From: Asparagopsis taxiformis
Lineage: Eukaryota; Rhodophyta; Florideophyceae; Bonnemaisoniales; Bonnemaisoniaceae
Reading direction: 5' to 3'
NCBI GenBank assembly: GCA_030407315.1
Contig: JALQPE010000481.1
Location: 1-64,000 of the forward strand
DNA: 64,000 bases
The notes below the pieces were generated by a model. The model worked only from the letters and a program-made list of their open reading frames with translations. It did not search any database and was not told the origin of the DNA. Shown piece after piece: positions 1 through 10,740 of the stretch; position 1 is the first letter of the stretch, and every line of letters begins with the position of its first letter. The position numbers and the translations under genes are program-made.

Positions 1-153
1 AGCGCCAAGGTCCGCGTATGTGAAACCTCCCGGCTTGTCCGTCAAGTCTGCGAAACTTGAGTGGGCGAATAAATCCAGCAAGAGGCGGAGGAAGTCTTTG
101 CCAGCGAGAGTAGTTTCGCGGGCGGCGCGACCTACGTTTCGACGTGTACCCAT
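1..153 (-). CDS. Possible N-terminal coding fragment, unknown product
   Basis: From the ATG complementary to 151-153 the minus strand is open for 51 codons and runs off the left edge. The peptide begins MGTRRNVGRAARETTLAGKD and then has a hydrophobic stretch (FLRLLLDLFAH) and acidic/glycine residues. Composition looks protein-like, but I recognise no domain and 51 codons can be open by chance. It could be the first exon of a host gene or part of another mobile element. Confidence 0.3.
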   Translation of the reverse strand, partial: MGTRRNVGRAARETTLAGKDFLRLLLDLFAHSSFADLTDKPGGFTYADLGA

Positions 154-544
154 GTCACTAGAATCCTCCCAAGGCTAGCGGGTTTCGCGCAGAATTGGCA
201 CGGTTGCGTCGTCAACGATCGGATTGCTGTTGCGCCTGCGCTTATTCGTCATAATGGAATGAGTGGAAAATTCGGTACAGGATGGCGACCGCTCGGCGAG
301 ACAGTCAAATTGACGACGTATCTCGTGACGTTTGCACTCTTTCGTGAGGAACACTGGTTGATATCGAACGGAACAGAGTATACGGGTACACAGCACTGGA
401 AAGGTCTTGAAACCCGTAACCGGTGTAGGTAATAAGTTGTGACGGATACGTGGTAGAGAAAAAATTTTAAAAAGATTGTGATTCCCTGCCTTGAGTGTTG
501 TACTGCAAGGCCGCCAGTCACATAGGTTGACACAGGTGCCTCAC
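154..544. other. No supported feature
   Basis: Short open frames exist on both strands but overlap each other, lack recognisable motifs and show no repeats shared with the rest of the window. Confidence 0.4.
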
Positions 545-780
545 GCTTACCAGGTGAGCGACATCCGGACGGCCACTGGACGTGGGGATGTCCGACTCAG
601 ATGCATTGCTGGCCAGCCCAGAAATTCTACAATTTCGGGGCAGAAAAAAATATTGCAAAAAAACATCGATTTCGGCGGTCGATTGTGCCGTACGGCACAC
701 CCCCATCTCAAAAACATGTTCACATGTGCATGTTTTTGAGAATAGCCCAATTTTAATTCAAAGCAGGATGCAGATATTCG
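545..780 (+). repeat. Hairpin-rich repeat B, copy 1
   Basis: About 230 bp. Its landmarks in order are a GGACGT/ATGTCC-rich edge, a block reading GCCAGCCCAGAAATTCTAC, the perfect 14-bp palindrome GTGCCGTACGGCAC (685-698), and a hairpin at 707-740 with 12-bp arms CTCAAAAACATG / CATGTTTTTGAG around a 10-nt loop that itself contains CACATGTG. The same order of blocks recurs about ten times in the window. No protein is encoded; the short frames across it are repeat shadows. It is probably a non-autonomous (MITE-like) element or a terminal fragment of a larger one. Confidence 0.75.
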
Positions 781-1029
781 TCTTCTACCATTGTCAGAAC
801 ACATTCGTATAACCACATTTGGAGAACCTGAGCCCAGAGCTATCGGTTTTGGCGGGAGCTAAGCCATATCTCATATAATCAGTAACTACTTCCCGCCAGC
901 TGAGTGGTGGAACCCCTGCTATTTCTACCAACGAGACATACGGGGTGTCAACTCGGCAATCGTATATGATTTGGGTGCTAAATTTATTCAAGAGACGAAT
1001 GGGCTTCGAAAAGGAGCCCAACTACGTCT
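781..1029. other. No supported feature
   Basis: Unique-looking sequence. The 75-codon minus-strand frame here has no recognisable motif. Confidence 0.4.
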
Positions 1030-1400
1030 ACTTGTGATCCATGGGTATAGGACTATTCTATTCTTCTCCAGGCTTCCACCGTAGCCGCTCCTCCGCCTCC
1101 GTTAATGGAAAGAATATCCGAACCGCACCTCAACATGTTCTTCATGTGATCCATGGGTACTGACATCTCACATGCTCTCCAGGCTTCCACCGTACCGCCT
1201 CCTCCGCCTCCGTTAATGGCAACAATATCCAAACTGGACCTCTACATGTTTTTCTTGTGATCCATGGGTACTGACATCTCACATGTTCTCCAGGCTTCCT
1301 CCAAAGCCGCCACCTCCACCTCCGTTAATGGAAAGAATACCCGAACCGCAGGCTTCCTCCATAGCCGCCTCCACCTCCGTTAATGGCAAAAACATCTCAC
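1030..1400. repeat. 111-bp tandem repeat, about 3.5 copies
   Basis: The marker GTTAATGG falls at 1101, 1212, 1324 and 1379, giving spacings of 111, 112 and 55 bp. Each full unit contains TGATCCATGGGTA, CAGGCTTCC and CCTCCGCCTCCG. On the minus strand a 111-bp unit is 37 codons and reads as a glycine-rich repeat (INGGGG...TVEAWR...MSVPMDH). The 112-bp spacing breaks that frame and there are stops, so any coding role is past. Confidence 0.65.
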
Positions 1401-1854
1401 CGGGCTGAAAACGGACGGACGACATTGGGTTCGTTCCGCTGCGTAGACGTTTAGAATCTTGTTAGAAAAAAGTAAACGAAAGAGAATGACATCTCATCTC
1501 TGTCGCAATATGTTCCATTTTCAAGTTCTCGGGTTCCACACCCATCAAGGCCTGGATCGAACCCTCTTCGATGGATAGGACAAATAGTGGAAGGCTTTTA
1601 AGCCTGTGACCAAGCGGCTATTGATGGTTGGAGGAAGGAAATTACAGAGGAAATTTAGCTGAGTACGGTGCTCGCGATAGCTGTTAGGTTAAAGTCAAAT
1701 ATGTGTTTCGATTATTTTTCGTACGAAAATGTCTTGCAAAAGACGATGCTTTGTCGTTCTCCTGGAGGGAGTCCGTTGCATTGCACTCAATTCGAGAGCA
1801 TCGTCATGAAGGAGAGGATTCTTTCTGCTTGTTAGAATCGGTTTAGAGCACATA
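1401..1854. other. No supported feature
   Basis: No convincing open frame, RNA gene or repeat recognised. Confidence 0.4.
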
Positions 1855-2030
1855 GCTAATGCATTACTGGCCAGCCCAGAAATTGTAGAATTTCGGGCAG
1901 CAAAAATATTGTAAAAAACCTTGATTTGGGCGGCCGATTGTGCCGTACGGCACACCCCCATTTCAAAAACATGTTCACATGTGCATGTTTTTGAGAATAG
2001 CCCAAATTTTAATTCAAATCAGGGTGTCTA
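1855..2030 (+). repeat. Hairpin-rich repeat B, copy 2
   Basis: Same landmarks as copy 1: palindrome GTGCCGTACGGCAC at 1940-1953 and the CAAAAACATG/CATGTTTTTG hairpin just after it (one arm mismatch). The left edge lacks the GGACGTCC block. Confidence 0.7.
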
Positions 2031-2214
2031 ATTTGGCCACAACGGCCCCAGGAACCGACCGCCGCCCCGAGCGGGGTCATCACTGGCTTCTGTAAGCACC
2101 AACTGTAAGGCTAAATGGCGTCTGACGAAGGGTCAATTTCAGGCTCAATACGCCAGGGACAGGTCTTGGTCCTTGTTCCATCATGGTCCCGCCCCGCTCT
2201 CTCACGACCAACCT
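2031..2214. repeat. Linker sequence shared with the foldback arms
   Basis: This stretch (TGGCCACAACGGCCCCAGG, then GGCTTCTGTAAGCACCAACTG, then CAGGTCTTGGTCCTTGTT) joins B copies 2 and 3. It recurs, diverged, between B copies in the foldback arms (for example 18193-18345 and 18695-18845, and inverted at 11940-12085). The B-linker-B arrangement is therefore an older composite repeat. Confidence 0.6.
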
Positions 2215-2430
2215 GAAATGGACGTCCGGTGGATGTCCAGCTCGATTGCATTGCTGGCCAGCCCAGAAATTCTACAATTTCGGGCAGAAAAAATATTGCA
2301 AAAAACATCGATTTGGGCGGTCGATTGTGCCGTACGGCACACCCCCATCTCAAAAACATGTTCACATGTGCATGTTTTTGAGAATAGCCCAAATTTTAAT
2401 TCAAATCAGGACGTCTTCCGGACATAGGGG
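2215..2430 (+). repeat. Hairpin-rich repeat B, copy 3
   Basis: Best-preserved copy on this side. It starts GGACGTCCGGTGGATGTCC, has the 14-bp palindrome at 2327-2340 and the perfect-arm hairpin at 2349-2382, and ends in an edge block GGACGTCTTCCGGACAT. The GGACGTCC-type blocks at both edges look like imperfect terminal inverted repeats. Confidence 0.75.
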
Positions 2431-2644
2431 TGCTCGCGGCCTAGCTCGACAGCTGTAATTGTACCTCTTAAATACTGTTGATGACTGCCTACCGTATACA
2501 ATCTGGGCTGTTGGCGTATTATCCGGTACTTGACCTGACCTGAACGTTCATCGCAGACCGTTGTGGTTAGTTACCGACACTATACAGCAATCTTTTTGTA
2601 TCTCGTGCAACTCAATCGTTCCATCGCTTCGGGAAAGCTTCATT

Positions 2645-4921
2645 ATGCCGCCGCGTATTGCGAAGAAAGCTCCAAAGCCTCCGGGCCTCCAGAAAACCGG
2701 TCAGCAGCTGCTGTATCGAGTGCCCGACAATCCCGTGCGAAGAAGCGGTCTGGGCCTACCGGCAGCATTGAACCGCGGTCCGGTAGTCGCAAGACGGACC
2801 GGCGCAGATCTGGGGATCCGCAGCGAGAAAGTGAGGAAGGAGGAACGGCGCGGAGAGAGATGGGGCTTGACCGAGGCAAGCGTGCTCGCAGGGACAGTGA
2901 ACATCATGATGATGACATGATAGTGGCTCAAAACATGTTGGAATTGCGGCAGAGTGCTATGGCAAAGGTAGTTCCTCCCGGGTTGGCAGATGCGGAGGTG
3001 CTGCAGACGGAGTCCCAGCCGGGGCTTCCGACACACTGGAGGCTGTGACCCCCACTGCGCCAACTATGCCGAGTACATCAGCCCCAGCAGGTAATGCAGT
3101 CAGGGACCCGAGGATAGCGGCAAGGGATGTTTTTCTGAGCAACGTTCACAGGATGCCAACTATCATCGGCGGTCAGGTGGTACTGAGGGAGAGAGCAGCC
3201 GGAGTGCGGGCCTCGTCACAACAGTGGTCATTGGTGCCAAATATGCGCGTAACGCCCCCGCGACGTCAGGCTATTGGCGATGGAGGACATCATATTCCCG
3301 ATAGCGTGGGAGATGGGGGGACGGTGAGGGCAGAGAGGTTGCATCCGCCGGAATCCATCGATTTAATGGCGAGTCGCATCAATGCGCAGAAGAAGAAGAT
3401 CGCGGAGCTGGAAAAAAAAAGTGTTTAGCCAGGACATAGCAAACAAGGCGCTCACCACGGAGATTGTTGCGTTGGAGGCTAAGGTGAAGACTCTGCAGGC
3501 GGAAAATGCCAGCCTTACTGCAATTGCGAGAACAGGTAGAATCAGTGATCACGGTGGCGGTAAGTCGAAATACAGAAAGCCATTCCTGTGAAATACCTTG
3601 GAGTTCTTAGGGCGGTTGAGGAAAACCTGACAAAGTGGTGCAAGAACGAGACTATGGAGCTGGACCCTATAGCGGAACAAACGCAGAGACGTTGGACTGG
3701 ACGTACCATCGAGGTAGAGCCGGTAGAAGGGGCACTTTGGAGCGAAAACGGTGTAGGATATATTGCTACCCCTCCGGGCTATATCATCAAGAATCTGCAG
3801 TGGTATACACCTTCGTACAGGGACGAGAGTGATCTGCTGAATGACTTGGTGCGACACGTACTGCGTCAAAGTCCGTGGTGTGATGTGTTTTCCGATGAGG
3901 AGCAGCGTGTGTGCTGTCAAGAGGCTGTGGCGGGGAGCAAGGAATTGAAAGTGAAGGTGACGCAGAAACTGTCCGACGTGATGAGTGCACGGAAGCGTAA
4001 TGCGAGGGACAGATTGTTCGGTTCGCTGGGGTACACGAAATTAATGTCTAGATGCACGATGCTGACGACGCGAGCTGAGATGGACGAGCGAGAGGAACAA
4101 AAGCGCGAAGCGTCTGAGAAGCTTTTGAAACGGGAAAGTAACGGTGATTTGGATATGGGGAGGTGGCGAACGGCACCGTTCTCAGAGCTGCGATACAGCA
4201 AAGGCTTGGTTCCTGACAGCTTCGAAATGGAAGTGAATGGTGATGCATGGTTTAACAACCGAGTAGCTGTGAATGTGCTGGACATCTTCAGGGGTTATTC
4301 GATACGACCAGAACAAGTAATGGACATAGAGACGAGCATACTAACGCTGGCGCGCCTGGATGCTTGGCTAGTGACTATGGAGTGTTTGGATGAACCGAAG
4401 GGGAAAGGAGGTGCACGGCAGAAGGAGTTTACAAGGCGGTACAGTCAATATGTGGGGGTAGCTTTTCAGCAATTAGTTGGTATGGTGGTGTATGTACTGC
4501 ATGTCTTGTCTCCAAGGCTCGCAAGCAAGGGAAGAAACGGACGTTGTCGAGAGCGAACAGCGGACTAGTGCACAGTCACGGCATGTGTTTGCAAGCCGTA
4601 CTGTGACGAGAGAGGCTGTTGAAGTGTGGCAAAGCGGAGAGGGGTCTGAATTGTTCATGTCGTTGATGATGTAAACCGCTGCTCATCACTTGTTCTAGTG
4701 TCGAGGATTGGATTCAATCGCATATTACGTCAAACCTCGGTGCTGTAATGGATTGTGTGATTGCGCAAGGACTAATTGGCGCAGAACTTTTCGTCGTTGA
4801 CCCATATGCTGGACACCTGAGTGCAAACCTGAATGTCGAAATCAATGCCCCACAGTATGGGGCATGGAGCGGCGCCATGCAGCCACTGCTGAAACGGTTT
4901 GGCGTAATGGAGGATGGTTGA
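2645..4921 (+). pseudogene. Frameshifted copy of the coiled-coil partner gene
   Basis: The frame starts MPPRIAKKAPKPPGLQ at 2645, which is the only ATG near this end, then the homology moves through at least four frames (2563-3048, 3045-3428, 3382-3591, 3588-4568 and short pieces to 4921). The intact relative is at 61961-64000 on the minus strand. This copy supplies the N-terminal part that the right copy loses at the window edge: about 90-110 basic, serine-rich residues. Breaks include an indel in an A9 run near 3412. Several are single-base homopolymer indels, so sequencing error cannot be excluded. The gene converges on the transposase gene, whose stop is at 4999. Confidence 0.8.
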
Positions 4922-4998
4922 AATTAGTGCAGTAAATGTGACGTTGACTAGAAGGTTTATCATGTAGTACATTATCAATAGAGTGCTGCGATTTAGAT

Positions 4999-7900
4999 TT
5001 ATTCTTCTTTCATTATCATCTGTGAATTGGTAATCAGTGTTGGTGTAGAAGCGGTTGAGATAGAAACGGTGGTCCGACCAGTGCATTTGTTTCGTAAATG
5101 GCTTGACTGGAAAGTTACTTCGTACGATGTGCACGGTGCCAGATATAGTAGATGCAGGAATGAGGTCAAACCAAGGACCACCTGCACTGTGGGATGCAGT
5201 GTCATTGCTGTCAACGGATCCGTTGTCCGGGTCCCATGTGGACCACTTTAAACAAATGCACCCAAGTGATTTTCCACAGCGGTTTTTGGGGCAAAGCAGG
5301 TCATATACTGAACGAAAGCGAGTTCTACAGGTTGAAACAGGTTTGGAGACTGCAGGCGTACCAGTGCCAGGACGCGCCCTACCCATATGGTTCTGTAGTC
5401 ATCGGCAGTTCCGGAGATGACGACAAAGGAGTACTGCGATCTCTTTGCGGGGCCGAACGATGAAGTTGCTGCAAAGACGCGCTGCTTGTGCCTCGACACG
5501 TTTGTGGGGCGAAGCATGCCACTGTGCGGGTCAAAGTCGTCGGCATCTGGGACGTACCCTCCCATGACGTAGGCGGACTTTACCACGGTGACGGAAATGT
5601 CCATGTCATGTATTGGAGGGCCTTCTGCCGTGGCGCGCAGTCTAGCGAGGGGAGGAAACGCTTGTGCAGCTGTGTCACCGAGTTGCTGGAATAGCGTTAT
5701 GGTGCCAGACGGGAACGAGGAGTTGTGCAGCGGCAAAAGAGTGGCAGGATCGGGCTGTCCGTCGATATCTGCAACGAGGAGGGTTGCATCGGGCAGCAGG
5801 GAGGCAAAGTCGTGCAGTGCAACGGGGAATCCGTCGCGAACGAGTACTGCACCGTCTGTGGGCGATATCATGCGTGCGTTCCCAATGTGTTCGATGGGGT
5901 GTGACCAGTTGGAGTGGCCAAGGAGAATTCCATGTGGCGAATAGTCTCTTCCATGGCTGTGGAGCGCCTTCGAGAGGTTTTCCTATAACTCTGTTTGAAC
6001 AGAAGATGCGAGGTGTTCGTAGGGGCCTGCATCAATGTGTGTCCAGGGCGCCATATCTCTGCAAGTCACCGGGAAGATGGTCTAGAAGATGGAACTTGAA
6101 AGTTTTGAGACCTGTGGTGTGGAATGGGCCGAGGGTGGAGAGCATTGATTGTTTGAAATAGGAAATGGAGTTCTGGAGGCTTTCTAGTTCGGCGGCAGTC
6201 CAGTGCTTGATGCGACCGCGTTTCATGACCCATGCGACGAGGTCAGAGTATTGCGTGCAGATGGAAGTGAGGGGGGCTGTATCTACTTCGTCACAGCATG
6301 TGTCAATGAATGCTGCGATGAAAGGGAACACCATGTCGACATGGTGATAGTCTTTGGCTGCGAGCATGCCGCGTATGCCGTCCTCCGTGAAGAGGCCGTT
6401 CAAATTGGTGCCTTCTCACCCTTGGAGAAGTCGACATGAAGACCGGTGATGTAGTAGTCGCGTTCGATAGCGGACAGAATGCTGTTTGAGCCGGCGAGGA
6501 TGGATTTTTTCACCTTCTTGAAGGTGCGAGGTGTCCCGGAATGGGAGGCAGTGTGTGGTGAGGTCTGGGGAGCTGAGGCGGTGGACAATGCACTGTTTGA
6601 TGAGCTGAGAGGCCGAGGTGGAGATTGTGCAGAGGCTCGAAGGAGAAAATGTTGTAGGGGTCTAGGGGACTGTTGGTGGGTAAAAGAGCGGTCGATTCGA
6701 GGACAGAGTGTTGTTCGAGGAGGGAGAGAGCTTCGAGCGGAGCAGTTGTATGCTCCTGAGCGCTCTCTTGGCGTGCAGAGCGTGTATCATCGAGGGAGCG
6801 GGGCTGGTGTGGCGCGCTGGATTCAAGTTGAGTGGCGGGGATGTAGCAGCGGTGGCAGGGATGTGTGGTGGTAGTGCTGTTGCGAGTGCATGACAGCTCT
6901 TTGGCCCTGGAAAGTCGCAGCAATAATTGGCTAGGATGGGAAAGCATTGCGCGGCAGTTGCAGTGGAGTCTGTGCAGGGGAACCCGGAAGAGAAACGCGG
7001 TGGATAGGGACGAAAACACTTTTTCGAGTGCTTTATGAAGAATATCAATTTTGCGAGCGCGACTAGCAGAACTAGAGGTTGTCGGCATTTCATCACCGAA
7101 CAAGGCGTTGGACGAAGGGTTAACAATGTACGGAAGATACCCGACGATGGTGAGGCCGGTACGGATGCAGTGGCGACGGAGGGGGGGGAGAAGTTGAGCA
7201 GTGTGACGTGTATGGGGTATGCGACGATTGCGGAGCTCTTGAGGCTTGTGCTGCTCTTGTCGGAGTACACTTGGAGGAGGCCGGCAAAGGAGAAGCGGTG
7301 GGATCATTTTCCTCTGCCCATACGACCTGTGGATCTTCCGAGAGCTGCACGCGCTGTCTAGTAACCTGGTGCAGCGTTTTCGCGAATTCTGTGTGTAGGG
7401 GATGAGAAAATATTGCGGTGCCGTCTGGGGCGGTCTGTGGGGAGGGGTGGAAGAGAGTATTTTGGTCGTTAGCCAGTGCTACTGCCTGCGGAGCATGTCG
7501 ACTGGGTCGCGGAGGTACAGCTGTGCCGAGTACTTACCAGTTTTGTCTGGAATGATGTGGCTCTTGTAACCTTCGGTGCGGAAATGTGTTTTCGACCATG
7601 GAAGCGGTAACGTGGCGACATTCTTCTACGTGTGCGAACGGCGCTGTTGAACTTTTCTAGGGAGAATGCGGGGTCTTGTAGGATGGTGATGACTTCGCTC
7701 ACGCGGCCAGCGCCGGCCTTGTACTCGAGGGTTGTGAGACTGGCGGCGAGGGATTGCACGAGGAGGTCTGCGCGGGAGGGGGTTGAGGTTGGTGGCAGTG
7801 AAGCGTCACAGGGTGAGTCGCTGGAGGAAGCACGACCAGATTCTGGGTCTGGGGAGCTGGGTTGCGGGGAATCATGGTCGCCGTTTCGAGCAGGCTCATG

Positions 7901-8035
7901 GGTGACGGCAGGGACACGAGCGTTGTTGAAATGTTGGGGAGAGGGGTTGAAACGGTAGCGACACGTTCGCTCATGCAGCGCGAGCGCATAAGCATCTACG
8001 CAGTAGTAGAAGCACCCTTCATACTTGCATTCCAT
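4999..8035 (-). pseudogene. Frameshifted Plavaka-like transposase
   Basis: Homologous over its whole length to the open 1012-codon gene at 58845-61883. The start (MECKYEGCFYYC, a C2HC finger) is at 8035 and the stop at 4999-5001. The reading frame is broken into pieces 7469-8035, 6510-7307, 6032-6403, 5248-5871 and 4999-5386, so no full-length protein can be made. The conserved motifs (D-K after YS, HRCY, LHNLHLG, YEHSH) are still recognisable where the frame is open. Not autonomous, but the ends look intact, so an active relative might mobilise it. Confidence 0.85.
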
Positions 8036-8630
8036 GTCGAGTTTTGACGCAAAAGGGAGGATTGCGAGCTGAACAGGGGAGACTGTGCCGTCCAGATGCG
8101 ACCAATTTTATTTTTGTGGTGCTTTCGAGACTTGGAATGTAACGTGTTCGTAGTTTTTTGGGTAGTAGTTTTGTGCTCACTCCAGCTGACATCCAACGGT
8201 GGAATTTAACCGAGAGTTCAATCATTTCCAACTGTTACATCACATTGCGTGCTGGCAACGTGTGCATGGAAGGACGAACGACTGCCCTGGGAGATGAATT
8301 TTCAATTAATTCATTTGTAATAATAAACTTTTTTATTTCCAAACTTCGTGGAATCTGAATGTGCTTTACAGCGGATATGCCACAGATCATGTAAGGAAAG
8401 CAAATGGATTCTCATATATATGATTATATGTTTATATTCGTTGTTCTCGATCCGGATCTCTTGTTCGGGGAATCAGAGACCATGGCTTGGGCCATACTCA
8501 ATCTCACTGCCGGCGATGATTTCGAGTATGCACAGCAAGACTTAAGCGGACGCAGAAAGCTGTCCGGTCGACGCCGCAGGCTCCACTCCGCCCTCATCAC
8601 CGACTGATCTTCTTTGACCGACTTTGCTTT
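8036..8630. other. Region upstream of the transposase, with a short conserved frame
   Basis: Probable promoter side of the transposase gene (minus strand). On the plus strand, 8404-8607 encodes 67 residues containing FGESETMAWAILNL and GDDFEYAQQDLS. The same peptide appears in the right copy (58271-58531, minus) and, diverged, in the remnant at about 11195-11330. Differences between copies are mostly amino-acid changing, so evidence for purifying selection is weak. It could be an exon of a third gene or merely shared DNA. Confidence 0.35.
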
Positions 8631-8668
8631 GTACGTGCGCGAATCTTGATCAAGATTCGCGCACGTAC
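8631..8668. repeat. 38-bp perfect palindrome
   Basis: The half site GTACGTGCGCGAATCTTGA is followed directly by its exact reverse complement, with no loop and no mismatch. The identical palindrome is at 58210-58247 in the other copy. It sits between the coding half of the transposon and the repeat-rich half. Possible roles are a recombination or protein-binding site or a replication barrier; nothing in the sequence decides between them. Confidence 0.9.
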
Positions 8669-9900
8669 CTTCGTTCCATCCTCTACCCTCGAGGGTATGC
8701 GTTGAGGGAAGCGTGGGTTTTGAGTCTGACTATTTCCGTTGATGCGATATTTTTCATGGGAAGCCTGTTGACTGATGGTGTGTATTGAGCGGAGGATGGA
8801 AGAGAGGTACGTGAAGTTTTGAAAGTATGCTGTGAGGGAAGGTTGATTTTGAGTCTGACTGTTGTGGTTGATTCCGATGTTGTGTAGATGATGCAGGAAT
8901 GTTGATGACGGAAGGTAAGTTTCATTGAGTGCCAAGATGTGCTTTGCGAAGATATGGACTGCTGACTATGATTATTGTTAGTTGCAAGGTTTTTGGATCA
9001 TGGTTTGTATTGTGTGTAGGATGGATGAGAGGTACATTTGCGAGTTCTCAGGGTATGTAGCGAGGGAAACGTTGGTTTTCAATCTGACTGTTGCGATTGA
9101 ATCCGATGTTGCGTAGGTGATGGAGGAATAGTGATGACGGAAGGTAAGTCACATTGGGCGCCCAGACCGGTTGTGCGAAGATGCGGAATGCTGACTACTT
9201 TTCTTGGCTACACGATTACGTGATTTATGGTTTTTATGTGTGCAGGATGGAACAGGTAAAGTAAGTGTGCGAGTTTTGAAAGTAAGCAGCGAGGGAAGGT
9301 TGGTTTTGAGTCTGACTATTTCCGTTGATGCGATATTTTCATTGGAAGCCTATTGAGTCATGGTGTGTATTGTGTGGAGCGAAGGTAAGTGTGCGAGTTT
9401 TGAAAGTATGCTGTGATGGAAGGTTGGTTTTGAGTCTGACTGTTGTGGTTGATTCCGATGTTGTGTAGATGATGCAGGAATGTTGATGACAGAAGGTAAG
9501 TTTTACTGAGCACCAAGACTTGTTTTGCGAAGATATGGACTGCTGACTTTGATTATTCATTGCAAGGTTTTTGGATCATGGTTTGTATTTTGTGTAGGAT
9601 GGATGATTCAGTCATCCTCTCGGAGAGGTAAGTAAGGGAGTTTCTAGGATATCTGTCGTGGTAAGCGTTGCTTTTGAGTCTGACTGTTGTGGTTGATTCT
9701 GATGTTGTGTATGTGATGCAGGAGTGGTGAAGCAGGAACGGCAGGACTGAAGGAGAGTGAAGAAGGGATGTAGGAAGATGGGGAATGAAGCTGTGAGGTG
9801 TTTCTGGTATGTGTATATTTTGGGGCATACGATAGAAGTGAGAGTGCGTTTCAAGTGGTGTAAGATTTTGCTGACCATGTTCGTGTTTGATGTCTTGATG
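8669..9900 (+). repeat. Diverged repeats of splice-site-like cassettes
   Basis: About nine related segments spaced 100-130 bp apart. Two types roughly alternate: GTGTAG|GATGGATGAGAG|GTA (near 9015, 9245, 9598) and GATGCAG|GAATGTTGATGACGGAAG|GTAAGT (near 8897, 9120, 9478). Between them lies a conserved GAGTCTGACTGTTGTGGTTGATTCC block. Each cassette has an acceptor-like AG before and a donor-like GTAAGT/GTACGT after 12-33 nt. Mirror copies lie at 57160-58190. Open frames on the minus strand here have no recognisable domain and are probably by-products of the repeat. Confidence 0.6.
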
Positions 9901-10071
9901 ATTTAATGGGCTGGGGTGGTGTCGAGGAAAGCGGGGATGGTATGGGAAGGAGCGTATTTTTGTAATCTAGGTCGTGAGGGTTCTTGCAGTATGTGCGGAT
10001 GGTGGTGCATGGCGTTCGGATGGTAGGGAGAACGCGATAGTGAGGGAGATGGGTGATCGACGATATGCTGA

Positions 10072-10192
10072 CAGGTATTTTGTATTCTGGCTGGATACGT
10101 ATTTCCTATTCTAACCGGGTATTTATTTCCTATTCTAACCGGGTATTTATTTCCTATTCTGACCAGATATGTATTCCCTATTCTAGAGAGAC
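10072..10192. repeat. About 24-bp tandem repeat, five copies
   Basis: Units of the form TATTTCCTATTCTAACCGGG are repeated with small changes. The matching array in the right copy is at about 56690-56805. Read on the minus strand it gives a short repeated peptide (RIGNKYPV) in a 119-codon frame, but there is no other sign that this is translated. Confidence 0.7.
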
Positions 10193-10312
10193 GTATTGTA
10201 TACGAGCAGTTTCCTAAATGAGAGAATAAAATACGGTCCGATATGGGCCCTGAATTTACCATCCGCTGTAATTTCTTCCCTCCCGGTTTTCGCTGATATA
10301 TTGTATACTGGA

Positions 10313-10740
10313 TGTCGGGTCCTAGTATTCCGCCATATGTACTAGAGAAAGTGGATGTCGGGTCCTAGTATTCCGCCATATGTACTAGAGAAAGTGGATG
10401 TCGGGTCCTAGTATTCCGCCATATGTACTAGAGAAAGTGGATGTCGGGTCCTAGTATTCCGCCAAACGTACTAGAGAAAGTGGATGTCGGGTCCTAGTAT
10501 TCCGCCATATGTACTAGAGAAAGTGGATGTCGGGTCCTAGTATTCCGCCATATGTACTAGAGAAAGTGGATGTCGGGTCCTAGTATTCCGCCATATGTAC
10601 TAGAGAAAGTGGATGTCGGGTCCTAGTATTCCGCCAAACGTACTAGAGAAAGTGGATGTCGGGTCCTAGTATTCCGCCATATGTACTAGAGAAAGTGGAT
10701 GTCGGGCCCTAGTATTCCGCCATATGTACTAGAGAAAGTG
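10313..10740. repeat. 43-bp subterminal tandem repeat, ten units
   Basis: The unit is about GTGGATGTCGGGTCCTAGT followed by ATTCCGCCATATGTACTAGAGAAA. Units 4 and 8 carry AAACGT in place of ATATGT, so there is a higher-order period of four units (172 bp). The right copy has twelve units with the variant at the same phase. Dense subterminal motifs are typical binding sites for the transposition proteins of CACTA-type elements (family knowledge); binding here is inferred. Confidence 0.85.

Noticed and set aside
2495..2501. TATACAA, also found just outside the right end of the left transposon (10872), as a target-site duplication
   Set aside because: The sequence left of 2495 does not continue the older element that flanks 10872, and no terminal inverted repeat starts at 2502.
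9903..10262. 119-codon minus-strand frame with RIGNKYPV repeats (137 codons at 56612-57025)
   Set aside because: It is a direct product of the 24-bp repeat; the frame ends differ between the copies and nothing else suggests translation.
10313..10740. 43-bp repeat as a CRISPR-like array
   Set aside because: Units are directly adjacent with no unique spacers, and the context is a eukaryotic transposon.
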